Counted from the stretch's first letter, positions 6,785-15,949 are shown. The stretch: 64,000 bases of DNA from Massilia terrae (GCF_024753145.1 NZ_JANUGU010000001.1:496001-560000), one strand, 5' to 3'. Notes: a model not told the origin generated them from the sequence alone. Numbers and translations: made by a program.

Positions 6785-9700
6785 CAGCCCTTCGCCAGTG
6801 CGGCCGGCAGCCCGGCCCAGCTGGTCGCTCCAGGAATATGCTCGCCTTTCATCACCAGCGTCAGCGGGCCGAGGCGGGCATTGTCGCCGACCCGAGCGCT
6901 GTACAGCACCGCGCTGCGCGGACCAAGGTATACCTTCGCGCCGATCTCGACATGATCGATTTTCATCACGCGGTCCTCGAACAAGTGCGTCTGCGGGCAC
7001 GACAGCGCCGACAGTTCGCTGTCGTCGCCGATGTTCACGCAGTCGAATTCGGTGATGTCGGTCGTATCCATATAGACTCCGCGTCCGATGCGGCAGCCGA
7101 GCAGGCGGAACGCCAGCGGCAGCCACGGCGTGCCGCGCAGGTAGCGCATGAAGTTCGGCACCGCGATCCCTTCATACAGATTGGTCACGCCCTCCGAAAG
7201 CCACACGAACGGCGTCCACATCGGCTCCGCGCGCTTGCGGTAGCGGCCCACCAGCAGCCACTTGAGCAGCGCCACCATCAGGTAGTTGCCGATCCCGTAA
7301 GCCACCCCGACCAGCGCCAGGTCGCCCACCACCTGCGCCCAGCGGCCGGCGCCGGCCAGCGGCATCAGGTCCAGCACCACGGTATAGCCTACCGCGATCA
7401 CGACCGCATGGGGTGTCACGATACGACAGGCCTCGACCAGCGCGCGTCCGATCCGGCGCAGCGGCGAGGGCTTGTAGGTCAGGTGTTCCGGATAGCCGCT
7501 GACCTGCTCGCGCGCCGGCAGGTGGATCGGCGGCGATCCGAGCCAGGTGTCGCCGCTCTTCATCGCGCCATTGTCCGGCGCATGCGTGTGCACGCCCACC
7601 AGCACATGCTCCGGCAGCACCGTGCCGTCCGGGATGTAGCTGCCGTTGCCGACAAAGCTGCGGTGCGAGACCACGGTCGGCTGCATCGTCATCCAGCCGC
7701 CGTCGATCTGCTCGTCGCCCAGCATCACCGCGTCCGCGATGAAGGTCTCGTCGCCCAAGGTCAGCATGTCCGGCACCACGCCCAGCGCGGTCGAGATCTC
7801 GGCATCGCGCCCGACCTTCGCGCCCAGCAGGCGATACCAGAACGGCGCGAACACGGTCGCGTAGATGCCATGCAGGACATTCAGGCTCGATTCCTGGATA
7901 TGGCTGACCAGCCACTTGGCGCAATAGGTCTGGCTGTGCACCGGCGAGCGGCCCGGCTCCAGCCGCGGCAGCACGCCCCAGCGGATCGCGGCCGACACCA
8001 GCGCCGTCAATACGATCAGCACCGCGCTCGCCGGGAAGGCCAGCAGGAAGTAGCGCGCCAGCTGGTTCGACACCGTCGTCCCCGGCAGCCAGGGCAGCTT
8101 GTCCTGGTCGTCAAACCAGTCGATCAGCACGAAGCTGGGGAACACCGGCATGAAGAACAGCGTGGCCACCAGCAGCATGCCGGCGCCGAAGAACAGCGCT
8201 TCGTTCACCAGCCGCGCTGTCGATACCCGCGGCCGCGGCGGCAGGCTGGCCGGATCCCATGCGCCGGTGTCGCGCGCGGGCGAGCCGGCCCACACGCGCC
8301 CGTCGGGCACTTGCGCACCGTCCGGCAGCGCGGACTGGCCTTCCAGGTGGCCGCCGCGGCCGACCCGCGTGTTGCCTTCCAAAATCGCGTACGAGGCCAC
8401 GCAGGCTTCGTCGTCGAGCCGGATCGGACCCAGGATCAGGCGACCGCGTTCGACCCGCGCGTTCTCGAAGTTGACCGCATTGCCGACGCTGACGTTGTCG
8501 CCGATCGACAGCAGCTCCGGCGCGCGCAGCGTCAGCGAGCCGATCACCACGTCGCGCCCGACCTTGGCGCCCAGCGCGCGCAGCCACCAGTTGTTGAGCG
8601 AGGAGCCATTCAGCAGGTAGCTCGGCGCCGACTCGACCAGCCGGTCCGCCAGCCACCAGCGGTAGTACGTCACGCCCCACAGCGGATACGAGCCCGGTTT
8701 CAGGCGTCCCGCGATCAGCCACTTGCCCGCGATCGCGACCGCGAATTCCAGCAGCGTCGCCAGCAGGAACACGGCGATCGAGGCCGCGATCGCGCGCTGC
8801 ACCGAATCGCCCGGGTCGCCGGTCAGGAAGTGATAGGTGAAGAAGGGCGCCAGCCATTGGGCCATGCGCAGCACCACCAGGCCCGGCACCGCGGCCAGTT
8901 GGGCCAGGCCGCACAGCCAGCGCCTGCTGGCCGGCGGCGGCGTCCATTCTTCCTGCACGCTGGCGCTGCCAGCCGTTTCGTTGAGCGTGGCCGCGATCAG
9001 GCCGATCTTGCGTTGCTGGTAGATGTCGCGCACCGTGATGTGCGCAAAGCGCGGATCGGTGCGCAGGCGCGACGCCAGCCGCGCCGCGAAAAAGGAGTGG
9101 CCACCGAGGTCGCTGAAGAAGTCGGCCTCGCGCCGCACCGGCTGGCCCGGGAACAGTTCGGCCAGCGCCGCGAACAGCGCTTCTTCCGCCGGCGTCTCCG
9201 GCACATCCGATTCGGCGGCATCGAGCAGCGAGGGCGCCGACAGCGGCATCGCCTTGAGCGCCTTGCGGTCGATCTTCCCGGAAGTCAGGCGCGGCATTTC
9301 GGCCAGCTGCTCGAAGCGGCTCGGCACCATATAGGGCGGCAGGCGTTCGGCCAGCGCGTGGCGCAGCGTCGCGGCGGCCAGTTCCTCGTCCCTTGCGCCG
9401 GCCTTCGGCACCAGGTAGGCCACCAGCCGGTCGATGCCGTCGTCGCGCCGCAGCAGCACCGCGGTGGTGCCGACGCCGGCCTGCTGCGCCAGCACCGCCT
9501 CGATCTCGCCCAGCTCCACGCGAAAGCCGCGGATCTTGACCTGGTCGTCGGTGCGGCCCAGGCACACCACTTCGCCGTCATCGAGGATGCGCGCGAGGTC
9601 GCCGGTGCGGTACAGGCGCGCGTCGTGCTCGCCGCTGGCCCAGGGATTGGGCAGGAATTTTTCGGCGGTGAGGTCGGGCCGGCCGAGGTAGCCGGCGGCC

Positions 9701-10863
9701 AGTCCCGGCCCGGTGATGCACAGCTCACCAGTTTCGCCCAGCGGCAGCAGCGTGAGCTGGCCCGCTTCGCCGCCGGCCGCGATCACCAGCAGGCCGTAGT
9801 TCGGCAGCGGCCGGCCGATCGTCACCGGCCGCCCCGGCACCAGGCGCGCCAGGCTGGCCGACACCGTCGCCTCAGTCGGCCCGTAAGTGTTGAACATCTG
9901 GCGGCCGGGCTTGGAGTAGCGTTCGACCAGGCTCTCCGGGCACATCTCGCCGCCCAGGTTAATCAGGCGCAGCGAGGGCACGTCCTGCGCGAACAGGGCC
10001 AGCAGGGTCGGCACCGCATGCAGCACCGTGACCCGGTTCTCGTCGAGCAGGCGTGGCAGCGCTTCCGGGTCGCCGGCCGCCTCGCGCGGGCCGATCCACA
10101 AGGTGGCGCCGACCAGGTAGGAGATCCAGATCTCCTCGAAGGACATGTCGAAGGCCACTGAGAAGCCCTGGTAGACGCGGTCCTGCCGGCGCACGCCCAG
10201 CACTTCGTTTTCGCTGCGGAGGAAGTGGCAGATGCTGCCCTGACTGATCAGGATGCCCTTCGGCTTGCCGGTCGAGCCGGAAGTGTAGATGACGTAGGCC
10301 GCCGCATCGGGCGGCACGTGGCCGCGCCGGCGCGGGGCGGCCCCTGCGGGCAGCGGATCGAGCATGTCCTCCGCCTTGAACATGGGCTGGGCGATGCCTT
10401 GCAGTTGCGGCGCCAGCCCGGCGCTGGTCACCACGCCCTTGGCCTGCGCGTCGTCCATACAGACCAGCAGGCGCTCGACCGGCGTGTCGGCATCCACCGG
10501 CAGCCATGCCGCGCCTGCCTTGGCGATCGCGGCCTGCATGACCAGCAGGTCGATCCCGCGCGGCATCCACAGGCCGACGATGTCGTTCGGCCCGATGCCG
10601 GCATCGAGCAGGCGCGCGGCGCCCAGGCTGGCGAGGCGGTCCAGTTCCGCGTAGCTCACCTGGCGCTCGGCTTCGACCAGGGCCAGCTGGTCCGGGAAGC
10701 GGGCGGCGGTCGCCTCCAGCAGGTCAGCGAGGATTTCGTCGCGCAGCAGTTCGGGTTGGTCGGGGCCGTACAGGATGTCGGCGTGCCGCGCTTGAATGGA
10801 AAAATCGTTCATCGGCGGCGAGGGAAACGTTGAGACAGACACATCCGTGGAAGGGTACAACAT
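6784..10863 (-). CDS. Pls/PosA-type membrane-bound non-ribosomal peptide synthetase (poly-amino-acid synthetase-like)
   Basis: A 1359-residue single-module NRPS. An adenylation domain (about 40-540) carries A3 YTSGSTGKPKG, A5 FNTYGPTEATV, A7 YRTGDLAR and A10 LTSGKIDRKAL. A carrier domain with DLGGHSFFAARL (Ser near 587) follows, then about six membrane helices interleaved with three related blocks starting LGAKVGRD, LGAKVGRD and LGCRIGRG, each with hexapeptide-repeat character. There is no thioesterase or canonical condensation domain. This A-T-membrane-three-tandem layout is that of the epsilon-poly-L-lysine synthetase family (TIGR02353-type C-terminus). I choose the ATG at 10863 because CAGGACGAA precedes it; in-frame ATGs also occur at 10911 and 10812. 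The product is probably a homopolymer or short peptide of one amino acid; identity unknown. Confidence 0.9.
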   Translation of the reverse strand: MLYPSTDVSVSTFPSPPMNDFSIQARHADILYGPDQPELLRDEILADLLEATAARFPDQLALVEAERQVSYAELDRLASLGAARLLDAGIGPNDIVGLWMPRGIDLLVMQAAIAKAGAAWLPVDADTPVERLLVCMDDAQAKGVVTSAGLAPQLQGIAQPMFKAEDMLDPLPAGAAPRRRGHVPPDAAAYVIYTSGSTGKPKGILISQGSICHFLRSENEVLGVRRQDRVYQGFSVAFDMSFEEIWISYLVGATLWIGPREAAGDPEALPRLLDENRVTVLHAVPTLLALFAQDVPSLRLINLGGEMCPESLVERYSKPGRQMFNTYGPTEATVSASLARLVPGRPVTIGRPLPNYGLLVIAAGGEAGQLTLLPLGETGELCITGPGLAAGYLGRPDLTAEKFLPNPWASGEHDARLYRTGDLARILDDGEVVCLGRTDDQVKIRGFRVELGEIEAVLAQQAGVGTTAVLLRRDDGIDRLVAYLVPKAGARDEELAAATLRHALAERLPPYMVPSRFEQLAEMPRLTSGKIDRKALKAMPLSAPSLLDAAESDVPETPAEEALFAALAELFPGQPVRREADFFSDLGGHSFFAARLASRLRTDPRFAHITVRDIYQQRKIGLIAATLNETAGSASVQEEWTPPPASRRWLCGLAQLAAVPGLVVLRMAQWLAPFFTYHFLTGDPGDSVQRAIAASIAVFLLATLLEFAVAIAGKWLIAGRLKPGSYPLWGVTYYRWWLADRLVESAPSYLLNGSSLNNWWLRALGAKVGRDVVIGSLTLRAPELLSIGDNVSVGNAVNFENARVERGRLILGPIRLDDEACVASYAILEGNTRVGRGGHLEGQSALPDGAQVPDGRVWAGSPARDTGAWDPASLPPRPRVSTARLVNEALFFGAGMLLVATLFFMPVFPSFVLIDWFDDQDKLPWLPGTTVSNQLARYFLLAFPASAVLIVLTALVSAAIRWGVLPRLEPGRSPVHSQTYCAKWLVSHIQESSLNVLHGIYATVFAPFWYRLLGAKVGRDAEISTALGVVPDMLTLGDETFIADAVMLGDEQIDGGWMTMQPTVVSHRSFVGNGSYIPDGTVLPEHVLVGVHTHAPDNGAMKSGDTWLGSPPIHLPAREQVSGYPEHLTYKPSPLRRIGRALVEACRIVTPHAVVIAVGYTVVLDLMPLAGAGRWAQVVGDLALVGVAYGIGNYLMVALLKWLLVGRYRKRAEPMWTPFVWLSEGVTNLYEGIAVPNFMRYLRGTPWLPLAFRLLGCRIGRGVYMDTTDITEFDCVNIGDDSELSALSCPQTHLFEDRVMKIDHVEIGAKVYLGPRSAVLYSARVGDNARLGPLTLVMKGEHIPGATSWAGLPAALAKG

Positions 10864-11054
10864 TTCGTCCTGGGAAACGGGACGGGCACGGACTTTTTCA
10901 TCAATTAACATTATTCGGGGGCAAGGACGGGCAGGACAGGCCCCAGAACGTTTCTGACCCGGAAGAGGTGCACCGGTCCCGTCAAAAAAAGACGATACCG
11001 TCGCGTTGTTGCCAAATTGATCTCGAATAAGGGCCTGTCACGATTCTGTCAGTT

Positions 11055-11096
11055 TTGATGCAGGTCAAGGATTTTGCTGACCCGCATCAATAGACT
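11055..11096 (+). promoter_or_regulatory. FNR-activated promoter of hemN
   Basis: TTGATGCAGGTCAA (11055-11068) is a strong FNR-type site. A -10-like TAGACT lies at 11091-11096, placing the predicted start near 11103 and the site at about -41.5, the class II activation position. A weaker second match (CTGAC-N4-ATCAA, 11077-11090) sits between the two. A 50-base leader then runs to hemN. Confidence 0.72.
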
Positions 11097-11152
11097 GGGT
11101 GCATTAAGTTGAGCCGCGCTTTGCGGCCCTCAACCACCGGAGTCTCCAGAAC

Positions 11153-12592
11153 ATGCGCTCAAACGTCATCCCGCTCACCCCCGCCGCGCCGCCGCCGGCG
11201 GCGACGCAATCGGTCGAATTCGACGCCGAGCTGCTCGGCCGCCTGGCCAAGTCCGGGCCACGCTACACCTCGTACCCGACCGCCGACCGCTTCACCGATT
11301 CCTTCGCCTACCGCGACTACCTGCAGGCGGTGGCCGCCGTGCGCACCCGCGGCGCGGCCAAGCCGCTGTCGCTCTACCTGCACATCCCGTTTTGCGACGT
11401 GGTCTGCTACTACTGCGCCTGCAACAAGATCGTCACCAAGAACCGCGAGAAGGCCGCCACCTACCTCGGCTACCTGAAGCGCGAGGTCGGCATGCAGGGC
11501 CTGCTTTTCTCGGGCATCAACGAGGTCGAGCAGCTGCACTTCGGCGGCGGCACGCCGACCTACCTGTCGGATGAGCAGATGGGCGAGCTGATGGACCACC
11601 TGCACCGCGTGTTCCGCTTCGCGCCCGACAGCGCCGGCGAATATTCGATCGAAGTCGATCCGCGCACGGTGTCGCCGGAGCGCATCCACACCTTGCGCCG
11701 CCAGGGCTTCAACCGCATCAGCCTCGGGGTGCAGGACTTCGACCCGGACGTGCAGAAGGCGGTCAACCGCATCCAGCCCGAGGCCGAGACCCGCGCCATC
11801 ATCGATGCCTCGCGCGCGGCCGGCTTCCGCTCGGTCAGCGTGGACCTGATCTACGGCCTGCCGCTGCAGACCGCGACGACCATGGCGCAGACCCTCGACA
11901 AGGTCATCGCGGCCAACCCGGACCGCATCGCGGTCTACCACTACGCGCACATGCCGCACCTGTTCAAGCCGCAGCGCCGCATCAACGAGGCCGACCTGCC
12001 CAGCAGCGACACCAAGCTGGCCATGCTCTCGCTGTGCATCGAGCGCCTGGCCGGCGCCGGCTACGTCTACATCGGCATGGACCATTTCGCCAAGCCGACC
12101 GACGACCTCGCGGTGGCGCAGCAGCAGGGCCGCCTGCACCGCAACTTCCAGGGCTATTCGACCCACGCCGACACCGACCTGGTGTCCTGCGGCGTGTCGG
12201 CCATCAGCGCGGTCGGCGCCACCTACAGCCAGAACGTCAAGACGCTCGACGCCTACTACGATGCGCTCGACCGCAACGAGCTGCCGGTGTCGCGCGGCAT
12301 CCGCCTGTCGATGGACGACGCGCTGCGCCGCTCGCTGATCCAGAAGCTGATGTGCCAGTTCGAAGTGTCGATCCCCGCGCTCGAACAGGCTTTCCCCATC
12401 GTGTTCAGCAAATACTTCGCCTCCGAGCTGGAGCAGTTGCGCGAGATGGAAGCCGACGGACTGGTCACCATCAGCCCGGAATGGATCTCGGTGTCGATGA
12501 AGGGCCGCCTCCTGATCCGCAACGTGGCCATGGTGTTCGACCGCTACCTCGCTGCGCGCGCCGCCGGCCCGCGCCATTCGCAGACCATCTGA
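11153..12592 (+). CDS. hemN: oxygen-independent coproporphyrinogen III dehydrogenase
   Basis: A 479-residue radical-SAM enzyme that converts coproporphyrinogen III to protoporphyrinogen IX without oxygen, in the cytoplasm. The signature HIPFCDVVCYYCACNK (from residue 77) gives the CxxxCxxC cluster site plus the extra HemN cysteine; FGGGTPTYL, EVDPRTVSPE and ISLGVQDFDPDVQKAVNR are family motifs. The C-terminal HemN domain is present, so it is full length and not a HemW homologue (HemW lacks the extra cysteine and the extended N-terminus). It is first in an operon with a TauE/SafE protein, ccoI and ccoS, supplying heme to the low-oxygen oxidases, and is preceded by an FNR site. Confidence 0.97.
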   Translation: MRSNVIPLTPAAPPPAATQSVEFDAELLGRLAKSGPRYTSYPTADRFTDSFAYRDYLQAVAAVRTRGAAKPLSLYLHIPFCDVVCYYCACNKIVTKNREKAATYLGYLKREVGMQGLLFSGINEVEQLHFGGGTPTYLSDEQMGELMDHLHRVFRFAPDSAGEYSIEVDPRTVSPERIHTLRRQGFNRISLGVQDFDPDVQKAVNRIQPEAETRAIIDASRAAGFRSVSVDLIYGLPLQTATTMAQTLDKVIAANPDRIAVYHYAHMPHLFKPQRRINEADLPSSDTKLAMLSLCIERLAGAGYVYIGMDHFAKPTDDLAVAQQQGRLHRNFQGYSTHADTDLVSCGVSAISAVGATYSQNVKTLDAYYDALDRNELPVSRGIRLSMDDALRRSLIQKLMCQFEVSIPALEQAFPIVFSKYFASELEQLREMEADGLVTISPEWISVSMKGRLLIRNVAMVFDRYLAARAAGPRHSQTI

Positions 12593-13344
12593 TGCTCGCC
12601 GCCGGCCTGTTCCCGCTGTTCGTGGTCGGCCTGCTCGGCAGCGTCCACTGCGCCGCCATGTGCGGCGGGATCGTGAGCGCGCTCTCGCTGGCGCCCGCGC
12701 GCGCCAGCGCGTTCCCGGTGCCGGTGCGCACCGTCACCGCGCCGCCGGCGGTCCTGTCCAGCGTCATCGCCTATAACGCCGGGCGCATCGGCAGCTACAC
12801 GCTGGCCGGCGCGCTTGCCGGTGGCGCGGCCGCCGGCGCGCGCAGCCTGGCCGGGCTGCCGGCGCTGCAGGCCGGCGGCTACTGGATGGCCAACCTGATG
12901 CTGGTCGCGCTCGGCCTCTACCTGATGGACGCATGGCGCGGCCTGGCCTGGCTGGAGCAGGGCGGCCGCGGCCTGTGGCGCCACGTGCAGCCGCTGCTGC
13001 GCCGCGTCGGCCCGCCCGACACGCCGGCCAAGATGGCCAGTGCCGGTTTCCTGTGGGGCTGGCTGCCGTGCGGGATGGTCTACAGCGCGCTGGTCACCGC
13101 GATGCTGAGCGGTTCGGCGGCATCGGGTGCGGCCCTGATGCTGGCCTTCGGCCTTGGCACGTTGCCGATGCTGCTCACGCTTGGCGTGGCCGGCGCCCAG
13201 CTGCGCGCGTTCACGGCGCGGCGTCCGGTGCGCATCGGCGCCGGCCTGCTGGTGCTTGGCTTCGGCCTGCTCGGCATCGCGCGCGCTGCCGGCGGCCTGC
13301 CGCAAAGCTGGCTGCACACGCTGTGCATCGGAGGATCGGCATGA
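12592..13344 (+). CDS. TauE/SafE (DsbD_2-like) membrane protein of the cco cluster
   Basis: A 250-residue inner-membrane protein with about six hydrophobic helices. The start GLLGSVHCAAMCGGIVSAL has the conserved H-C-xxx-C-GG signature of the family annotated as sulfite exporter TauE/SafE; a second block FLWGWLPCGMVYSAL carries another conserved cysteine. Members located between hemN and ccoI are generally taken to help cbb3 oxidase maturation, possibly copper or thiol handling, rather than sulfite export; that role is inference from context. The ATG overlaps the hemN stop (TGATG), and the stop overlaps the ccoI start by four bases, so all are coupled. Confidence 0.87.
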   Translation: MLAAGLFPLFVVGLLGSVHCAAMCGGIVSALSLAPARASAFPVPVRTVTAPPAVLSSVIAYNAGRIGSYTLAGALAGGAAAGARSLAGLPALQAGGYWMANLMLVALGLYLMDAWRGLAWLEQGGRGLWRHVQPLLRRVGPPDTPAKMASAGFLWGWLPCGMVYSALVTAMLSGSAASGAALMLAFGLGTLPMLLTLGVAGAQLRAFTARRPVRIGAGLLVLGFGLLGIARAAGGLPQSWLHTLCIGGSA

Positions 13345-15794
13345 ACGCGGTGCCGCAGCCTGCCGCCTGTTTCCATTGCGGACTGCCAGTCCCGCCGGGC
13401 AGCCGCTGGGACGCGCATATCGGCGGCGCCGTGCGCCCGATGTGCTGCCCCGGCTGCGCCGCCGCCGCCCAGGCCATCGCCGATGGCGGCCTCGCCGATT
13501 ACTACAGCACCCGCACCGAATATGCTCCGCGCGCCGACGATGCCGGCGCCGATGCGCCCGAGCTGGCGCTGTACGACCAGGATCCGGACGTGGGCGACGG
13601 CGTGTTCTCGGTCGAGGGCATCCGCTGCGCGGCCTGCGTCTGGCTGATCGAACGCCGGCTGGAGCGCCTGCCCGGCGTGCGCGAGGCTGCGCTGAACGTC
13701 GCCACCGAGCGCCTGCGCGTGAGCTGGGAGCCCGGACAGTGCCGCCCCAGCGACATCGTGCGCACCTTGCGCGCCATCGGCTACGGGGCCTTTCCCTACG
13801 ACGCGCAGCAGCACGGCGAGCAGCTCGATCGCGCCCGCAAGAAGCTGTTCCGCCAGCTCTTCATCGCCGGCCTGGCGATGATGCAGGTGATGATGTACGC
13901 CTTCCCGGTCTACATCGCGACCGACGGCACGATGGATGACCATATGCGCGCGCTGATGCACTGGGCCTCGCTGGCGCTGACCGTGCCGGCGGTGCTGTAC
14001 TCGGCGCAGCCCTTCTTCCGCGGCGCCTGGGCTGACCTCAAGCGCGGCATGCCAGGCATGGACGTGCCGGTGGCGCTGGGCATCGGCGCCGCCTTCATCG
14101 GCAGCGTGGCGTCGCTGCTGCGCGGAACGGGCGAGGTGTATTTCGACTCGATCACGATGTTCATCTTCCTGCTGCTGGCCAGCCGCTACTACGAGCTGGG
14201 CGCGCGCCGCAAGGCCGCACGCGGACTGGAAGGCTTGCAGCGCGCGCTGCCCGCGGCGAGCCAGCGCATGCCAGGCTATCCATCCAGTCGTGCGACGGAA
14301 CTGGTCGCGGTGGCGGCGCTGCGGCCCGGCGACCACGTGCTGGTCGCGCCGGGCCAGGCGGTGCCGGCCGATGGCGTGATCGTCGAAGGCGCGACCGAAG
14401 CCGACCTGTCGCTGCTCACCGGCGAGACCCGCACCCAGCGCCGCGCGGTGGGCGACGAGCTGCCCGGCGGCGCCGTCAATGCGGCGCAGGCTGTGATCCT
14501 GCGGGTGACGGCCGCTTCGCGCGACAGCACGCTGGCGTTGCTGGTGCGCCTGGTCGAACGGGCGGGGCAGGGCAAGCCGGCGCTGGCGCTGTGGGCCGAC
14601 CGCATCGCGGCGTGGTTCGTGGCCGGGCTGCTGGTGCTCACCGTTGCCGTGTTCCTGGCCTGGCATGTCATCGATCCCTCGCGCGCGTGGTCGGCGGCGA
14701 TTGCGGTGCTGGTGGTGTCCTGCCCTTGCGCGCTGTCGCTGGCTACGCCGACGGCGCTGGCTGCGGCCACCGATCGCCTGCTGCGCCGGGGCGCGCTCGC
14801 GGTGCAGCCGCATGTGCTGGAGACGCTGGCGCGGGCGACGCATATTGTGTTCGATAAGACCGGCACGCTGACCATGGGGAGGCCGCAGCTGCGCGCCGCC
14901 ACGGCGCTGGACGGTGTCGACGAGCAGGAGTGCCTGCGGATCGCGGCGGCGCTGGAGGCGGCGAATGAGCATCCGATTGCGCTGGCGCTGCGGGCGGCGG
15001 CGCCCGTGCATGCGGTCGCCCATGACTTGCGTTACGTTGTGGGTGAAGGGATCGAGGGCGTCGTAGACGGCATTAAGTATCGGCTCGGCAGTGAACATTT
15101 CGTCACCGCTGTCGCTGGTTCCACCGTCGTTCCCGCGCAGGCGGGAACCCATAGACCGCGTGACGGGATGCTCAGCATGGGTCCCCGCCTGCGCGGGGAC
15201 GACGGGGTGAGTTGTGTTTGGCTTGGTTCGCAGTGCGGCTGGCTGGCGCGCTTTGAACTCGCTGACAGCGCACGCCCCGAGGCGCACGATATCATCGGGC
15301 GCTTCAAGGAAGCCGGCAAGACAGTCGTACTGTTAAGCGGGGACGAACCCCAGGCCGTGCAGGCCATCGCCCGCGAACTCGGCATCGACGAAGCCCTGGG
15401 TGGCCAGCTCCCGCAGGACAAGCTGGATTACGTGCGCAAGCTGCAAGCGCAAGGCGCCGTGGTCGCCATGGTCGGCGACGGCATCAACGACGCCGCCGTC
15501 CTGCGCGGCGCCGATGTCTCGTTCGCGATGGGGGGCGGCGCCGCGCTGGCCCAGCTCAATGCCGATTGCGTGCTGCTCGGCGACGGCCTCGCTCCGCTGG
15601 CCGATGCCGCCGACACCGCGCTCCGCACCCTGAAGGTGATCCGCCAGAACCTGGGCTGGGCCACCGTGTACAACCTGGCTGCGATCCCCGCCGCGGCCTT
15701 CGGCCTGCTCAATCCCTGGCTGTCCGGCGTCGGCATGGCCGCCAGTTCTGCGCTGGTGGTCGCCAACGCCCTGCGGCTCAGGAAGGGAAATTGA
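13341..15794 (+). CDS. ccoI: copper-transporting P1B-type ATPase for cbb3 oxidase assembly
   Basis: An 817-residue inner-membrane copper pump that delivers copper for the cbb3 oxidase. An N-terminal cysteine domain (CFHCGLPVPPGS, then CCPGCAAAAQ) precedes an HMA domain with GIRCAACVWLIE near residue 95. Membrane helices follow, then CPC near 461, DKTGTLTMG near 505 and GDGINDAAVL near 712; all catalytic motifs are intact. Residues about 595-623 (VVPAQAGTH...GPRLRGDDG) are encoded by a palindromic genomic repeat lying in frame in the nucleotide-binding domain, a segment foreign to the family (see repeat at 15124). The ATG at 13341 has GGAGGATC upstream. The protein may still work because the insert falls in a loop before VWLGS. 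Confidence 0.93.
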   Translation: MNAVPQPAACFHCGLPVPPGSRWDAHIGGAVRPMCCPGCAAAAQAIADGGLADYYSTRTEYAPRADDAGADAPELALYDQDPDVGDGVFSVEGIRCAACVWLIERRLERLPGVREAALNVATERLRVSWEPGQCRPSDIVRTLRAIGYGAFPYDAQQHGEQLDRARKKLFRQLFIAGLAMMQVMMYAFPVYIATDGTMDDHMRALMHWASLALTVPAVLYSAQPFFRGAWADLKRGMPGMDVPVALGIGAAFIGSVASLLRGTGEVYFDSITMFIFLLLASRYYELGARRKAARGLEGLQRALPAASQRMPGYPSSRATELVAVAALRPGDHVLVAPGQAVPADGVIVEGATEADLSLLTGETRTQRRAVGDELPGGAVNAAQAVILRVTAASRDSTLALLVRLVERAGQGKPALALWADRIAAWFVAGLLVLTVAVFLAWHVIDPSRAWSAAIAVLVVSCPCALSLATPTALAAATDRLLRRGALAVQPHVLETLARATHIVFDKTGTLTMGRPQLRAATALDGVDEQECLRIAAALEAANEHPIALALRAAAPVHAVAHDLRYVVGEGIEGVVDGIKYRLGSEHFVTAVAGSTVVPAQAGTHRPRDGMLSMGPRLRGDDGVSCVWLGSQCGWLARFELADSARPEAHDIIGRFKEAGKTVVLLSGDEPQAVQAIARELGIDEALGGQLPQDKLDYVRKLQAQGAVVAMVGDGINDAAVLRGADVSFAMGGGAALAQLNADCVLLGDGLAPLADAADTALRTLKVIRQNLGWATVYNLAAIPAAAFGLLNPWLSGVGMAASSALVVANALRLRKGN
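15124..15208. repeat. REP-like palindromic repeat pair inside ccoI
   Basis: Two inverted copies of the genome's dispersed repeat: a left arm CCGTCGTTCCCGCGCAGGCG and a right arm ending CCTGCGCGGGGACGACGG, joined by a spacer with GCTCAGCAT. The same core occurs between genes at 21623, 23661, 42364, 47524 and 58141. Here it is read through in frame. Confidence 0.9.
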
Positions 15795-15795
15795 A

Positions 15796-15945
15796 ATGGA
15801 ATCGCTTTACCTGCTCATCCCGCTCAGCCTGATCATGGTCGGCGTGGCGATCTGGATCTTCTTCGGCGCGGCCGACAGCGGCCAGTTCGACGACCTTGAA
15901 GGCCCCGCACTGCGCATCCTGCGCGACGACGACAAGGCGCCCTGA
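15796..15945 (+). CDS. ccoS: cbb3-type cytochrome oxidase assembly protein CcoS
   Basis: A 49-residue membrane protein needed for cofactor insertion in cbb3 oxidase. One N-terminal helix (LYLLIPLSLIMVGVAIWIFF) is followed by the family-typical GAADSGQFDDLEGPALRIL and a short acidic tail; length and motif match CcoS. The ATG at 15796 is one base after the ccoI stop, so it is translationally linked to ccoI. The next gene (DksA-like) is convergent, so ccoS ends the hemN-safE-ccoI-ccoS operon. Confidence 0.93.
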   Translation: MESLYLLIPLSLIMVGVAIWIFFGAADSGQFDDLEGPALRILRDDDKAP

Positions 15946-15949
15946 GCGA

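Noticed and set aside
6838..10161. A 1107-codon open frame on the plus strand
   Set aside because: It is the reverse-strand shadow of the NRPS gene; its Arg/His/Gln-rich translation has no domain and arises from GC-rich codon bias.
12592..13344. Sulfite exporter function for the TauE/SafE protein
   Set aside because: Position between hemN and ccoI and the H-C-xxx-C-GG signature favour an oxidase assembly role.
13080..15287. A 735-codon minus-strand frame opposite ccoI
   Set aside because: Shadow frame; it contains the repeat-encoded peptide only because the repeat is palindromic.
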